From positions 1 through 64,000 of the forward strand of contig CAUWAG010000006.1 of NCBI GenBank assembly GCA_963556695.1: 64,000 nt of DNA. The letters run 5' to 3'. The notes below the pieces were generated by a model. That model saw nothing but the letters and a program-made list of their open reading frames with translations, searched no databases and had not been told where the DNA came from. A program made the translations under genes and the position numbers. Source of the DNA: Anthostomella pinea (Eukaryota; Ascomycota; Sordariomycetes; Xylariales; Xylariaceae). Shown piece after piece: positions 42,872-53,923 of the stretch; within the stretch, counting starts at the first letter, position 1, and each line of letters starts with the position of its first letter.

Positions 42872-43405
42872 GGTTCTTGAGCATCCATATCGCATCCAAC
42901 TACCGTCAAGCCTCGCCCGACGTCCATTTACGCAAGCTACAAAGCTCAACAACAAATGTGGCTCAGCTTCCCTCGTGCCAGTCAACGTCCATTGCGAAGC
43001 TCATACTTGGAAGGGAGCGTTGATGGCAATAACAGGGGAGTTAACGTATACGCCGACGAACTTTCATCTCATGCGCAATGGCAATCGATCACTTGTAGCA
43101 ACCCATTGCAACACCGTCAGTTTGGTACGATTCAGCACATCGCGACCAAGACAGAGATTGAACATCAGGCTGCTGAGCTTATACCTTATGGTATATATTC
43201 TGATGCGGCGGCGGCCAAGCACCCGTCCCAACCACCATCAGTAGGTCTGGTTGACAACATAATTACAGCAACCAAGCTGGCTACACAGTCATGATCCATA
43301 GCGTGTTAGGTGACACTCACGAGTCGCCCTATGCGAATGTAGGGCAATTCCACCCTGAGTGAGCATGCGTACTGACGATACATTGCAAGCAAGGCCAACT
43401 TATAC
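42872..43405. other. Convergent intergenic region
   Basis: Between the 3' ends of the SWIM-RING gene and the SnoaL-like gene. Short frames without domains; nothing further seen. Confidence 0.5.
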
Positions 43406-44364
43406 CTAGGAGGACTTGGCATCTCGAACTGCTTTCATCTTCATATCTTCTTCGTCGTTCTTCGGCACCTTGACAATGGTAGGAACAGTGACAGCATTGA
43501 GCTTTCGGAATGCCTACAGCCTCGTTAGCAACTGATGTATGGATCTTACCTGCTCACTGCAGAACCTGGAGCCTCATCACCCGCCCCCCATTAAGGAGTG
43601 TTGCCAGTCGCCCGCCAGCACAAGTCGAATTCGCCGACCACGGCAGTCAACCCGAGCGAATAGCACCACGAGAGGATGAACATTGGGGAAGCTCACTTCG
43701 CTGATACTGCCTTCGGGCAACTTGTTGTTCCACCTGTCTTCGACCTTGTCAATCTTGCCGTCGTTGCCAACGTGAATACGCACGACCGAGTCGATGACCT
43801 GTTCCTTCTTGATACCCTTGACCACGTACTTGTTTGACAGGTTCATCTCAATGGGATTGCCCGCCGACGTAACAGTGTGGTTCTGGATCTTGATGGGGCT
43901 AAAGACGGCTGGCAATCCGTACCACTGCGCGGCGTATTTGTCGTAGCCCTGGGCGACGGTGAGAGGATCCGTGAAGAGAGCATTACGCGACCAGAATCCG
44001 AGGTGCTTGAGCGTCGGGTTGCCCTCGAAGAGCTACGAGACTGTGAATCAATCATGTATGGCGGCGCGTCATTCTCGAAACTAGCGGGATAACCAACATC
44101 GAGAACGCTGCCGACAAGGACTTTCTGCTGCTGTGACAGCGTGACTCCAGGGCCCTCGTTGATCCTTGTCGTCCTGATGTCGTGCGACTCAAATGAGGGG
44201 CCAGATGAGTCGGCATGAGCCTGGGTCTGGGCCATCTCAGAGGGGGCTCCAGTTGCCATTGCTCTCAAGCAACACGTAGGTGCGTTTCTGATGATGAGTG
44301 AACCTCTCGAGCTCAGTGATGGGGCGGCTGCTAGTGAGCGAGCGAATGTCGATCGCGAAAACAT
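43406..44364 (-). CDS. SnoaL-like (NTF2 fold) protein, possible mitochondrial targeting
   Basis: Minus strand, exons 44098-44364, 43697-44032 and 43406-43513, about 236 residues. The frame and wording are continuous across both introns (VGSVLDLFEGNPTLKHLGFW, EGSISEAFRKLNAVTVP). The first intron of 65 bp starts GTTGGT, a weak donor. The family is a common fungal one with the NTF2-like core (FTDPLTVAQGYDKYAAQWYGL, NKYVVKGIKKEQVIDSVVRIH); no catalytic role is established. The first 35 residues are Arg/Ser/Ala-rich without acids (MFSRSTFARSLAAAPSLSSR), which fits a mitochondrial presequence. An internal ATG (MATGAPSE) would give a cytosolic form. Confidence 0.82.
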
Positions 44365-45240
44365 AGATCCAGAATACTTGATGATTCTGTTTACGAGCCG
44401 GGACAGATATTATTTAGCAATATGAGCCTGTAGATCCAGGTAAGAGACTGGTGGCTATATGCAGATATAATCAACACAGCTATATAGTATGGATAAGTTG
44501 AGCATGACTGCGTTGGGCCGTTGTGCATGTATGGCCTATCATCTGCCCTCATCGTCATCGATTCGATCCCGGGTTGCCGCAATTGTGTTTGACGTCATGG
44601 TACCTTTGAGCCGCACAGAGAGACCAGGGGGTTGCTTCCAGAGCAACTCCAGTTGAGATCCATGGATGGATATTGGGCATACGCAGTCGGCACAAGACAT
44701 TCCAGCCCTTCTCGCCTCATCGCTCCGAGCTGCAGCCCATCCGTCCCACGTCCCACCTCCCTCACAGCTGGAGGCACAATGGTGGACATAGGGGGTGCCA
44801 ACACCAGCTTCAAATAGGCATATAGTGATTTGCAGGTTTGCACTATTCTTCCACTGTCAAGAACGGCAGCCGTGGCGCCTCGTTTGACGCATCAGACATG
44901 CTGAGCGGCCAGGTCCGTTTACGGCTTACCTAGGTATTCGTACTTGCACCTTGGATATGGACTGTTGAATCCCTGTGCATGAAGTTCTTTGCTTATCACA
45001 TTTCCCGAGTTGGGGTGCTTGCATGGAAACCACCGGTAGGAAGAAACACAACCATCCAACTCTACTGGTTAAACATATTTCAATCCCGGCTTAAGGCCAA
45101 GGAGAAAACAAATCAAGATTTCTTTACTGTAGTATATCATTATTCCAAGTCCAATTGCACCGAGAAACATCGTCCAACTCCATTCAACCCCTAACGTATT
45201 AAGCTTATAGCTTCCCTCCGAGCAAGTCATAGTCGATAGC
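44365..45240. other. Intergenic region
   Basis: No gene recognised. It includes the promoter of the SnoaL-like gene and the 3' flank of the protease gene. Confidence 0.5.
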
Positions 45241-47082
45241 TTAGGTCTTCCAGAACTTTGACTTCTTGGCCGCTGGTCCGGACGGCATGGATCCAAACAT
45301 GTTGGCTTTCCGCTTTGCCTCAGGCAACGCTTTGCCGAGGGCCCCGGGTTGAGGCTGCGGCGGCTTCTCTGCCTCGGGAACGGCTGGTGATGGGAACCTG
45401 CCAGGGGGAACGTAGGGGTTCTCCCCTCTTTCCTCTCCCGGGTACTCCGGCTCGCGGGTGGCTGAGGGGAAGACGCCCTCGAGGCCGATATACTGCCCGC
45501 TGTTTACCTTGAAGTCCGGCGCGATCTTGTGATGGTGAGGCTCGCTCGAGAGAAGGAGATTCCGCCACTTCTGCGCCGTTGTTTGCGTGCTGGGCGTGGG
45601 CGTGGTTCCTTGCAACCCTCCCTTCGTATTGGTCGTGAACAGTACATCGTCGTCGATTGAATTTCCTACGGGTATCGCCGTTCTAGGCTTGCTGGTTGGC
45701 TTGCTGGTTGGCTTGCTGGTGGGCTTGCTGGTTTTGGTTCCTTGCGACGTTCCCTTCGTATTGGTCGTGGACGGTCCCTTCGTATTGGTCGCGGATGGTT
45801 CGTCGTCGTCGATTATAATTACTACGGGTATCGCCGTTGTTGGCTTGCTGGTCTTCTTGGTTCCTTGCGGCCATCCCGTCGTTCCCTTCGTTCCCTTCGT
45901 CCCGGTCGGGGGTGGTGTGGGCATCTGGCCATTTGCCCCATCGGTCGGCTCTGGTGTGGTCTTGGATGACGGCAGCGCCTTTCTTGGATAATTCGGGCGC
46001 TTTGCGGGCTTTTCATCCACGAGTGGCTCAGGCCGCAGGGTCTGCTCGGCGTTACGAGACGGCTTAACCTTGTCAACCAACTCGACGGCTACTCGTGCTC
46101 TATATTCCATCTGCTGGACTGCACGCCAGGCAAGTCTGCCAATCATCTCTCCGCGTACAAAGTCCTTATTGAGCCAGCCGCTTTGGTCTTCCCAAATACT
46201 CTCGTTGTAGCCTATACCCGCCTCGTACAGTTCGAGAAGACGGTCCAAGGTCTGTTTCGCCGCCCAGTAACAGCGAGGTCCGCATGTGTATGAATCATTC
46301 TGCACGGGCACCCACACATCGCGCTTGTAATCTTTAGAGAATTTAAAGCCAGCATCGCCCTCGAGCATCCGCCTCAGCCGCTGGTGTACCCTCGTCGTGC
46401 TTCCTGTACTTGGCAACGTGCCCCGTTGGGGGTCGATAACGGCGAGTTGTGCAACACGCGTAAATCTCTGCGACTTCACACTGCCCGCTGGAATGTTGGC
46501 CCACTTCTCCTTGCCCTTCGCCGTGGGGTCTTCCTTGTGTATAACCACCAAGACCCAGTGGCCGCCTGTGTTGGCGGGGAATATAGAATAGGGCGACTGG
46601 CGCATTCGTCGGTAAAACGCAGCGTTTTCTTTCAACCCCAACTGGTCTTCGAATGCCTTTTGCCCCTGGAACATATTAGACCTAGAGAACACACCAAAAT
46701 CTGCGTCTACCTGCTCTCGCAGCTCTCTCGGCAGGCCTGAGCGGTAGGCCGCAATGGCCTCCTCGGTGGTAAGGTCACCCAGCCATTCCGTGCAATCTGT
46801 TTGAAGCTGGCTCAGTGAGTTCACGTTGGGCCAGGAGCCTTTGAGTCCAGTAGTAGTAGGCTTTTGAAAAGCTTTTAAGGGGGCGCCAGTATGCTTGCTG
46901 TTGCAGTATATTGAACACAGAACCTGTCCAGACTGATGCATCGGTAGATCTGCCATGCTGCAGATAATGTCTCGGGCTGTCTTAAGACCGGCCCAATATA
47001 GTTGTCCTTCGGTTGTTAGACGACTAGAAAGGCTGGCGATTATCGTATACTTTGATGTGAACTGTATACATTCAACGTCCAA
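45241..47082 (-). CDS. Ulp1/C48-like cysteine protease with C-terminal SUMO-interaction motif
   Basis: Open frame of 613 codons on the minus strand. The catalytic set of C48 peptidases is in order: His in GGHWVLVVIHKED, Asp in AVIDPQRGT, and Gln/Cys in VQNDSYTCGPRCYW. This points to a SUMO or ubiquitin-like deconjugase, or a domesticated transposon protease, since similar domains occur in Mutator-type elements. The long disordered tail contains IPVVIIIDDDEP, a canonical SUMO-interaction motif (hydrophobic run plus acids), and a decayed second copy, IPVGNSIDDDV. TSKP and TNTKG repeats surround both. It ends in a basic stretch (AAKKSKFWKT). The true start is unclear: a coherent upstream frame at 47120-47389 may be a first exon. 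Confidence 0.75.
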   Translation of the reverse strand: MDVECIQFTSKYTIIASLSSRLTTEGQLYWAGLKTARDIICSMADLPMHQSGQVLCSIYCNSKHTGAPLKAFQKPTTTGLKGSWPNVNSLSQLQTDCTEWLGDLTTEEAIAAYRSGLPRELREQVDADFGVFSRSNMFQGQKAFEDQLGLKENAAFYRRMRQSPYSIFPANTGGHWVLVVIHKEDPTAKGKEKWANIPAGSVKSQRFTRVAQLAVIDPQRGTLPSTGSTTRVHQRLRRMLEGDAGFKFSKDYKRDVWVPVQNDSYTCGPRCYWAAKQTLDRLLELYEAGIGYNESIWEDQSGWLNKDFVRGEMIGRLAWRAVQQMEYRARVAVELVDKVKPSRNAEQTLRPEPLVDEKPAKRPNYPRKALPSSKTTPEPTDGANGQMPTPPPTGTKGTKGTTGWPQGTKKTSKPTTAIPVVIIIDDDEPSATNTKGPSTTNTKGTSQGTKTSKPTSKPTSKPTSKPRTAIPVGNSIDDDVLFTTNTKGGLQGTTPTPSTQTTAQKWRNLLLSSEPHHHKIAPDFKVNSGQYIGLEGVFPSATREPEYPGEERGENPYVPPGRFPSPAVPEAEKPPQPQPGALGKALPEAKRKANMFGSMPSGPAAKKSKFWKT

Positions 47083-48382
47083 CTTGGATGGCCCCAGGCC
47101 AGCGCGGTGAAATAAGGCATCAACCCGACAAAGGTTTCCGCACTTGGCGCCGGCGGCCAGTATGCGATGGCTCTTTCAGTTCGTTCGCATCCAAGACAAT
47201 GCAGTGGTGGTAGAGCCATCCGAAATCCCGCATGCGATCAAGTCTGCTTTGTCCTTGAACGCTTTTCACCAACCCGAACCCTCGGAACAAGGCCAAAGCG
47301 GCCGCAGCGGGCTCCTTGCGGATCTGCATTGCTCTGTCGAGAGAAGGCCTCTTTGTTGAGTTGATGGTCCCCATTGTCTCCCATTCCACTGGCTAGGTCG
47401 AGACCTCTAGGTGCAGGCGTGACGGCGGGCCCAGTCGAGTCTTCGTACTGGACCTGGGATTCTCACCAAAGCGGCCTCGAGAGTCGTGCCGGCTCGTCGT
47501 CCGGGCGGGGACTGAGGCATTCTCCGGCGACAAGGCGTGAGACTGCGGAGGGAACCTTCCATCTCCCATCATCTGGGTGGATCGTTAGCACATATATAAT
47601 AATGAGCCAGCCGAGCGACGGTGATAGTCATCAGTGACTGCAAGCCACGCCCGTCTCTCCCCGACGAAGAAAGTGGTCCAGTCCCCACCAATCTAGGACG
47701 GCGCGGTTAAGAGGCCGAAACCCAACAACAACAACCTTGGAAGTTCTCCAGCTCCAAGCCTCCCGCACACCCGCCCAGACTAATAACGTGGCTAAGCCCC
47801 TCGGTTAGCACATAATAAGTCTGGACGGGTATATTTGACGTAGATAGGGTAGGCAGTGACTGTGCAGTGACTGTGAAGCCTCCCGTCGATATCATTTTCA
47901 TGTCCCGCAGCCGCTCGGCACAAAGCCCACTGTAATTACAGCGGCAGCACGTATGGATATACGCTCCACTGCCACGGCCTGTTCACTGACTGAGGCCCCG
48001 AAATCGGGCCGAGGAAGCAATGTGGATTATGGGGTGGTCTGGCTGTCTGGGCGGTCTGGGTGGCCAAGCCTCCAAGCAAGCCAAGGAGATAGGACGGCGA
48101 AGGAGGCAGCCAAGCCCGAAGGAAGGGAGGATGGATCGAAGGGATGAAAGACAATGTGGCACAGCCAGTCGAGCTGACAAACTGGAAATGGAAATGGAAA
48201 TAAAAAATGAGAAATGAGAAAAAGGATGGCGTCTCTCTTGTTGTTGCTGTCCATTCCTCACCAAACCACCCACTCACTGTCCGTTCCGCTTGACGACGAC
48301 GAAGACGACGACGGCGACGACATTTTGGTAGAAAGTCTCTCTCTCGATGTCCAGGTAAGGCGGTGAGCAGTCCAGTCCGGCA
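47083..48382. other. Upstream regions of the protease and PGAP4 genes
   Basis: The frame 47120-47389 on the minus strand (89 codons, HHCIVLDANELKEP near its end) could be a 5' exon of the protease gene. The rest has overlapping short frames only, including an antisense frame covering the start of the PGAP4-like gene that I regard as a shadow. Confidence 0.4.
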
Positions 48383-49767
48383 ATGCTCCATGGTGGCTGC
48401 ACCCAGGCCCGGACCCGCGGCATCGTGTCCTTCTTCCTGGGGTTTCTGCTCTGCTACGCCCTGGCGGCCGCATACCTGAGTTCGACGTGCTACCGCGATC
48501 CCTCTTCGGTCTTCTTCCGCCCCGAGCACGCCCGCGTCCTGTCGTACTCGTCCTTCCGAATTGCTGAGGCCACCGAGTTCGGAGACCGGGCCGCGCTGCA
48601 CCCACCGCCCAAGTCGACAAACTCGACGGGCCCCGACTTCTGCATCGGCGTCGCGTCCGTGAGCCGGCATGGCTTCTCCTACCTCAAGGAGACCCTTGGC
48701 TCCGTCCTCCAGGGGCTGGATCGTCTCGAGCGCCGTCGCATCCACCTAGTCGTCTTCCTCGCCCACGCCAACCAGTCCCAGCACGAGGATCACCGCCAGC
48801 CGTGGCTTGTCAACATGGCTGACAACCTGCCGGCCTACCCCTCCAATCCCGAGACGAGGCGCCTCGTCCAGCAGCTCGAGGCCGACAGCAGCTACGAAGC
48901 GCATGCGCTGAAGCAGAAGATGGACTACGTCGTCCTTCTCACCGAATGCGCCAAGGTCAACCCGAAGTACACAATGACCTTGGAGGACGACGTGGTCGCG
49001 GTTGACGGCTGGTATCACCGCGCGCTCGGCGCCCTGCAGGTTGCCACGAGAAAGACCCACGACCTTGGGCGGGATAGCTGTACGTCCTGGCGGTCCTTGC
49101 GCTTGTAGCGTTGCTGACCTAGTTACCTCGTGTGTCTGCAGTTCTGTACCTGCGACTCTTCTACGATGGGCGTCTGCTCGGCTGGAACGCCGAGGAATGG
49201 CCCATATACGTAGTGTACAGCATGGCGGTGCTACTTGCCGAAGTCGTCATCACCGCAGCCCTCCGCTGGCGCTTCACCGTCCTACGTCAGTATCTGACCC
49301 GAGCCGTGCTGCTCATTCTCTGCGGGGTCTGCACGCCTATGCTGATCGGCCTCTTCTTCGCTGCCGGTCGTAGCTGCATGTTACCGAGGCCCAGTGGTAT
49401 TGATCTCATGTCCAGATACGGCTGTTGTGCACAAGGGCTGGTGTTCCCACAGGACCAGGTCGTCAATCATCTCCTGCCCATGTATCGCAACAGCCAAGAC
49501 TCCCATGCCGCCGTCGATACCTTCCTCGAGAACTGGGCCGATAGTCGGGATGAACTTCGATGGGCCGTCACACCCGTTCTAATCCAGCACGTTGGGGGCA
49601 AGAGCTCGCATGGCGCCGGCGACCAGCAAACGGGACGCCTCACCGACGACATGCCCTTTGATTATTCTTTCGAGATGAATGACCCTGTGGCGCTTGCCGA
49701 GGAGCATCGGGCATGGATTGCAGGTGCGATATATGAGCCGCACCCTGGTGCCGCCAGAGACGGCTGA
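48383..49767 (+). CDS. PGAP4-like GPI glycosyltransferase, membrane protein
   Basis: Exons 48383-49079 and 49142-49767 give about 440 residues. PGAP4/TMEM246 is a Golgi transferase that adds N-acetylgalactosamine to GPI anchors in animals; fungal homologues are widespread and less studied. One N-terminal membrane segment (GIVSFFLGFLLCYALAAAYL) is followed by the transferase domain with the acidic metal-binding motif TLEDDVVA. The domain is split by two close membrane segments (YVVYSMAVLLAEVVITAAL and AVLLILCGVCTPMLIGLFFAA), a PGAP4 signature. The C-terminal part resumes with GCCAQGLVFPQDQVVNHLL. The intron joins DS to FLYLRLFYDG. Confidence 0.82.
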
Positions 49768-50726
49768 ACTACTTCTCCAAGTTTTCGGGTTACTCTACCT
49801 CGCCACCTCTTGTGCTGTGTCGCAGTCTGTTAGGGACGAGTGATGTTGCTTGAACCGAAAATCGAATACTGCCACGAGGCTGCCCTGGCGGCTTCAGTCG
49901 AACCTGAGCTGGGACGACGAATACAGCCTGGATACGTCACAAGGTTCCAGCTACGATCCCGAGACTGCGGCTTTGGATATGACTGCATCGCCACGTCCTC
50001 ACATTCTCTAACACGTGGAGAGAAGCATGGCATTGCCTTTGAAAGCTATTTGTGCCCCCGAGGCGGTCCATTCGAACCCCTTTGGTTCACGAAGACGAGC
50101 TTCCAGACATCACACTTGCAAGTCTGGGTATGCAACCGAACTAAAACATTCCGTCGGCACTCTTAGTCCCAAGGCGGGAAAAGGAAGCCTGGGTACTGGA
50201 TCGTTCAAGTTGCGGGCTCAACTAACACACGTCTTTCAAATAGACCAGAGCTGTCCAAAGGGACGAACTGGGTTAGCAAGGGAGGCACACTGAACTTCCT
50301 CGGGGCTGTCGCGAAGGTATCAAGCAAGCCGTCCTCCCTGTGCCAGCTACTCTGTGCCTTGTGTACATGCACTACTTCCCGGGGTTTGATTGCTCTACAC
50401 GTAGTACTCAGCCTAGTCCGCATAGAGCACTGGGGTAGCACTTCAGATAGTCAGACAGAAAAAGTGCAGAGACAATCTATGTTGACTGTGGATCGACCAC
50501 CGGCGCCGCCGTATCTTACTCCCTGCGGTCAGTCATTCGTACGTAGAACCCGATGCGCAAAAGCTTCAGCGAAAGCACGATGTTTGAGCAGCAACTCGCT
50601 GAACCTTGACCGTCTACCTCGATCGTAAAGTAACTCAGCCTGTATAGAATTGTTCCGGTGGACTCTCTGCCCTGTAGACCTGATATCTACTTCAATCGTT
50701 TCCTTCCTCTCCAAGGCTCGTGGCCT
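49768..50726. other. No gene recognised
   Basis: Several short frames on both strands, none with domain-like wording. Probably decayed or intergenic DNA next to the pseudogene patch. Confidence 0.4.
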
Positions 50727-51464
50727 TTAAGCTGAATTCGCGATATATGGGATTCCCTTGAGCCGGAAGCCACGTTCGCTCAGCTGTACAGATATTCTCG
50801 ATTTTCCATTGTAGGGACAGGACTTGCCATCTCGTATGATGGGAACAGCCCCAATGTGAAGGGCATTGGGCCAGTGCGTTGTACCCTCGGTGTCCTCAAA
50901 AGCGGACTTCTTGCGGACGAGGTCCTCCTAACTAGCATAGCCGGCGAGTATATAGCAGGTGTAGGTACAGAAGCGCGGACTATTGCCGGCAGGAGAGAGA
51001 TTGTAGTGAGGCGTTCGCCAGTCCCGGGGCAGTAGATCGCCTGGCTCGGCATCAAGCTTATTCCACTCGCAGCCTTGGTTTCTTAGCCAGTTCTGCGGTG
51101 AACCCGTACCATTCCTTTGTTCAGATCCACACCTTGTCTGACTCCATGAACTCCTCGTGGAACTCCTTTGATAGTAGGTGCGTGCCCTTGAAGACAACGA
51201 GTCCGCCATCCTCCGGTCCGTTCTGCAGGATGTTCAGCAGTCCTTGCAGGCAGCGGAATCCGGGCCTCGCGGGGTCCTGGTCCTCATGCGACCAGCGACC
51301 GTTCGTTCTCGAGTCTTGACGGGCCGGGAAGGGAAGTTGACTGCGTCGAACGAGGCGATCAGGCTATCTGTGTCGGAGACCTTCGCGAAGGCATCTAGGA
51401 CGCCGGGCTCTTGCCAGATGTCCCTTGTGAGATTCTCGTGCTTTACACCATAGGCCATAAACAT
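50727..51464 (-). pseudogene. PhyH-type (phytanoyl-CoA dioxygenase-like) gene, broken
   Basis: On the minus strand three frames carry consecutive family pieces. First is LTRDIWQEPGVLDAFAKVSDTDSLIASFDAVNFP (51464 to about 51330). Then another frame has GPEDGGLVVFKGTHLL and EEFMESDKVW. Then a third has LDAEPGDLLPRDWRTPHYNL, TYTCYILAGYA and EGTTHWPNALHIG, ending in TAA at 50729-50727. These match fungal Fe(II)/2-oxoglutarate dioxygenases of the PhyH fold, including the second metal His (TPHYN). Frameshifts and a stop after the HxD-bearing region break it. The N-terminal part may continue beyond 51464 across an intron (RQYYRRESIITTLTALP near 51520) but is also interrupted. Confidence 0.6.
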
Positions 51465-51911
51465 ACCTCAGTATTAAGTGGAAGCGCAGTCAGCGTGGTG
51501 ATGATGCTCTCGCGACGGTAGTATTGGCGATAGGGGACAGTATGTCAACTAATCTTGTAGGGTCTGGCGTACAGCTTATATCTACTGTTAGCCTCGACTG
51601 TATAATCCTGTTGGATTTCACTCGGAAGTCATCGCCACAGCTCTTTCATGCTGCCGTCCGCTCTCTCATCTGACACGAACTTGGGAGGTCTGACGCGGGA
51701 CGGGGAGCCAATTCGGGACGAATACGGGGTCTCGCAGATGCAGAAGATAGAACTCGAGCGGACTATGCTTCCTAAGTGCTGTTCTTGGCCTCGTAGCGCG
51801 CCTTACGCCTGCCTTCGTGCGTGTCTCGTCGAACAGTGTGCAGTTGTGACGTTAAGTCGGCGAACCATGTCACCAACTTGAACAAGTTGCTAGCCTTAGT
51901 GCTGAGTAGCA
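51465..51911. other. Junction between two broken genes
   Basis: Minus-strand traces of the dioxygenase N-terminus may reach about 51640. Beyond that only short frames occur, up to the xylanase fragment on the plus strand. Confidence 0.35.
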
Positions 51912-52266
51912 TATACCGAGCTCGACATCAACACAACATCCCCAGTTGGCGTCGCCGCTCGCACAGCGGGTCAAAGACTACGCCACCGTCGTGAACGCGT
52001 GCAAGTCTATTCCAAAATGTGACGGCATCACCGAAAGGGGCATCACGGACAATTACACCTGGATATCGGGAGGAGCACCTGTCCCCTGGAATTATAGCCT
52101 CAACAAAGGGCCAGCTCACAGCTCGATGATGTCGGCATGGGGAACAGCGGCGGCGACACAAATGACCACGCTGACGACCACGGCCACGACACCAGCGACT
52201 ACTTCGGGCGGTGGAAGCGGTTGCCTGGCTGCCATGTATGCACAATGTGGTGTGGTGGCTGAGGGG
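51912..52266 (+). pseudogene. GH10 endo-xylanase C-terminus with CBM1 start, fragment
   Basis: The fragment begins at TELDINTTSPVG, which contains the catalytic nucleophile Glu of GH10 (TELD). One frame change follows, then RVKDYATVVNACKSIPKCDGIT, GITDNYTW and PVPWNYSLNKGPA, the usual last strand-loop blocks of the barrel. A Thr-rich linker and the start of a fungal cellulose-binding module (CLAAMYAQCG) come next. The acid/base half of the enzyme is missing. The CBM1 is cut at a GTACG that could be an old donor site. The gene is a partial copy and cannot be active. Confidence 0.65.
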
Positions 52267-53049
52267 TACGTATTGTTCCAGATTTCCCTCCCAGCCCCTC
52301 TGATTAGTGGAGCGAGTACTGACTCTATTCACTTCGGTGTACTGGTTACACGTCGTGTGCATCCGGGTCAACCTGCACGTTTTCGAATGAGTGGCATTCG
52401 CAATGCTTGTAGGACCGTCGACAAGTAATGGTTGGGTGGGTAGTTATCTTCATTGGTTGTGGTGCTCGTAAGACATGGTGCGGGCCATACAAGACTCTTA
52501 CCGCCCGAGACCCCATGACATATGTTGTGGATGGAATCTGCGTGAGCCTCATCTTGACCTCGCTTGTCCGACTTGCGGGATACCACGCACGAGTCGTCTT
52601 CTACAGAGGACAGGAAGCGAGGACTTGTATCATCCACTGAGACTTCAGACCTGTGGTTACTGGCTACAGAAACCAACAAGATCTCGACTCGCATCGCAGA
52701 TCACATAACCAGCGTTGTTTCTAAATCATCGTCTTGATGCCACCTAGCTCGCATATTTCGTGGGACATGCTGCTGTTCCCTGTAGATTGCACGGGGAATA
52801 ATAACAGTGGACGGGGCAGAGGTCGGGGTGTAGTCGAACGTCTGTAGAACCGCTGGTCGTTTCCCCATGATGGGCCAGGATCTGATAGTGTGAGAAGTGT
52901 AACGAAGCAGTGCGAGAATATTTGGAGCCCTGGGGCGGGTCGTTGGTTTATGTGGTAGGCAGTTGTTAGCAGGATGATCGTGGCGCTGACTGCGCGATGA
53001 CTTGGCTTCTGTATGCAACAATGGAGAATTCCATGGACAGATGGTGACT
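52267..53049. other. No gene recognised
   Basis: Decayed or intergenic DNA; short frames only, up to the 3' end of the SRR1-like gene. Confidence 0.45.
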
Positions 53050-53923
53050 TCAGGTCGTATCCCCTTTCCTCCAGTGGATACTGGTGCTCGAGAATATGGT
53101 ATCATCGTGGTACTCTGGGAACCTCGCTTTGTCGCACAGCTGGTCCAGCTCTTTCATCCGGGACCAGTTCAGATCGCTGGAGCCGTGAAAGCTGCCATAA
53201 GTTAGCTCGATTATTGGAGAATGCTTGGGGACGGCAAGCCTGGATTGTTCAAGCGCGTGCCTTGTAGGTAATATGCACTTACTCTTCCCATACGTCATAC
53301 GGAGTTCCGACGAATATTGCTGGTGTATGCTTTGCAAGGGCCTGTGAGTAGACAACTCTGTACAGGTGGATGCCGAATACCATGGTCGAGGAGTCGACAA
53401 GCCCAAAGCCCTCGGGAGACTCCACGACCTGATGGCCGAGGCTCTCAAGGAATTCCCTGTCTGCAGAGTTGAACAGTGGTTCCTGGAAGAAACAGCGTAT
53501 CGACTGCTGGTGGCCGGTTCGCATTTGTTCGACGATGGAGAGGAAGGCGGCCAGCTGCAGGTGCGCTCTCCGCCGGGCTTCCCATGCTCCGTCTGCCGGA
53601 TTAAAAGATCCCAATCCGAAGCAGATGGCCTGGGAGATGCTGGACTCGGCGCCATGTGAGGCAACCAGCTCTTGAAGTTGTCGACAACAGATCGAAGACT
53701 TCCATTGGCCGGCAAGCCTTTGACGATCCCTCTCGATCTCGGAGACAGATAGACAAGGGGCGGATGGCATGGGCGTCGCAGTAGTCGCAGGCGACTGTTC
53801 GGTCTGAGTTTGAGTTTGAGGCCGACCGGCTCCCAAGCCACGGCGGCCTTTGCGACGGACCCGGGTCCACTCCTCCTGCGTCTCCGGGGGCCCCGGGAGG
53901 TGGTGGTCGCCATCGACCGACAT
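53050..53923 (-). CDS. SRR1-like domain protein
   Basis: Minus strand, exons 53283-53923 and 53050-53191, about 260 residues. SRR1 proteins (Arabidopsis SRR1, yeast Ber1) are linked to light/clock signalling and tubulin or proteasome-related phenotypes; the molecular activity is unknown. Family blocks visible are ICFGLGSFNP, the helix LQLAAFLSIVEQM, FFQEPLFNSADREFLESLGHQVV and STMVFGIHLYRVVYSQAL. The second exon ends IFSSTSIHWRKGD, the common last strand. Intron 1 is phase 2 with a clean GTAAGT. The start ATG (MSVDGDHHLPG) was chosen because upstream codons lack conservation-like composition. Overlapping plus-strand frames are shadows. Confidence 0.75.

Noticed and set aside
44555..44585. TTCGATCCCGGG, resembling a tRNA T-arm
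   Set aside because: No A box, anticodon arm or acceptor pairing could be placed on either strand.
47936..48745. 269-codon antisense ORF over the PGAP4-like start
   Set aside because: The part overlapping PGAP4 is a shadow frame and the rest is low-complexity; no family recognised.
53366..53659. Plus-strand ORF over the SRR1-like gene
   Set aside because: Shadow of the spliced minus-strand gene, which carries the family motifs.
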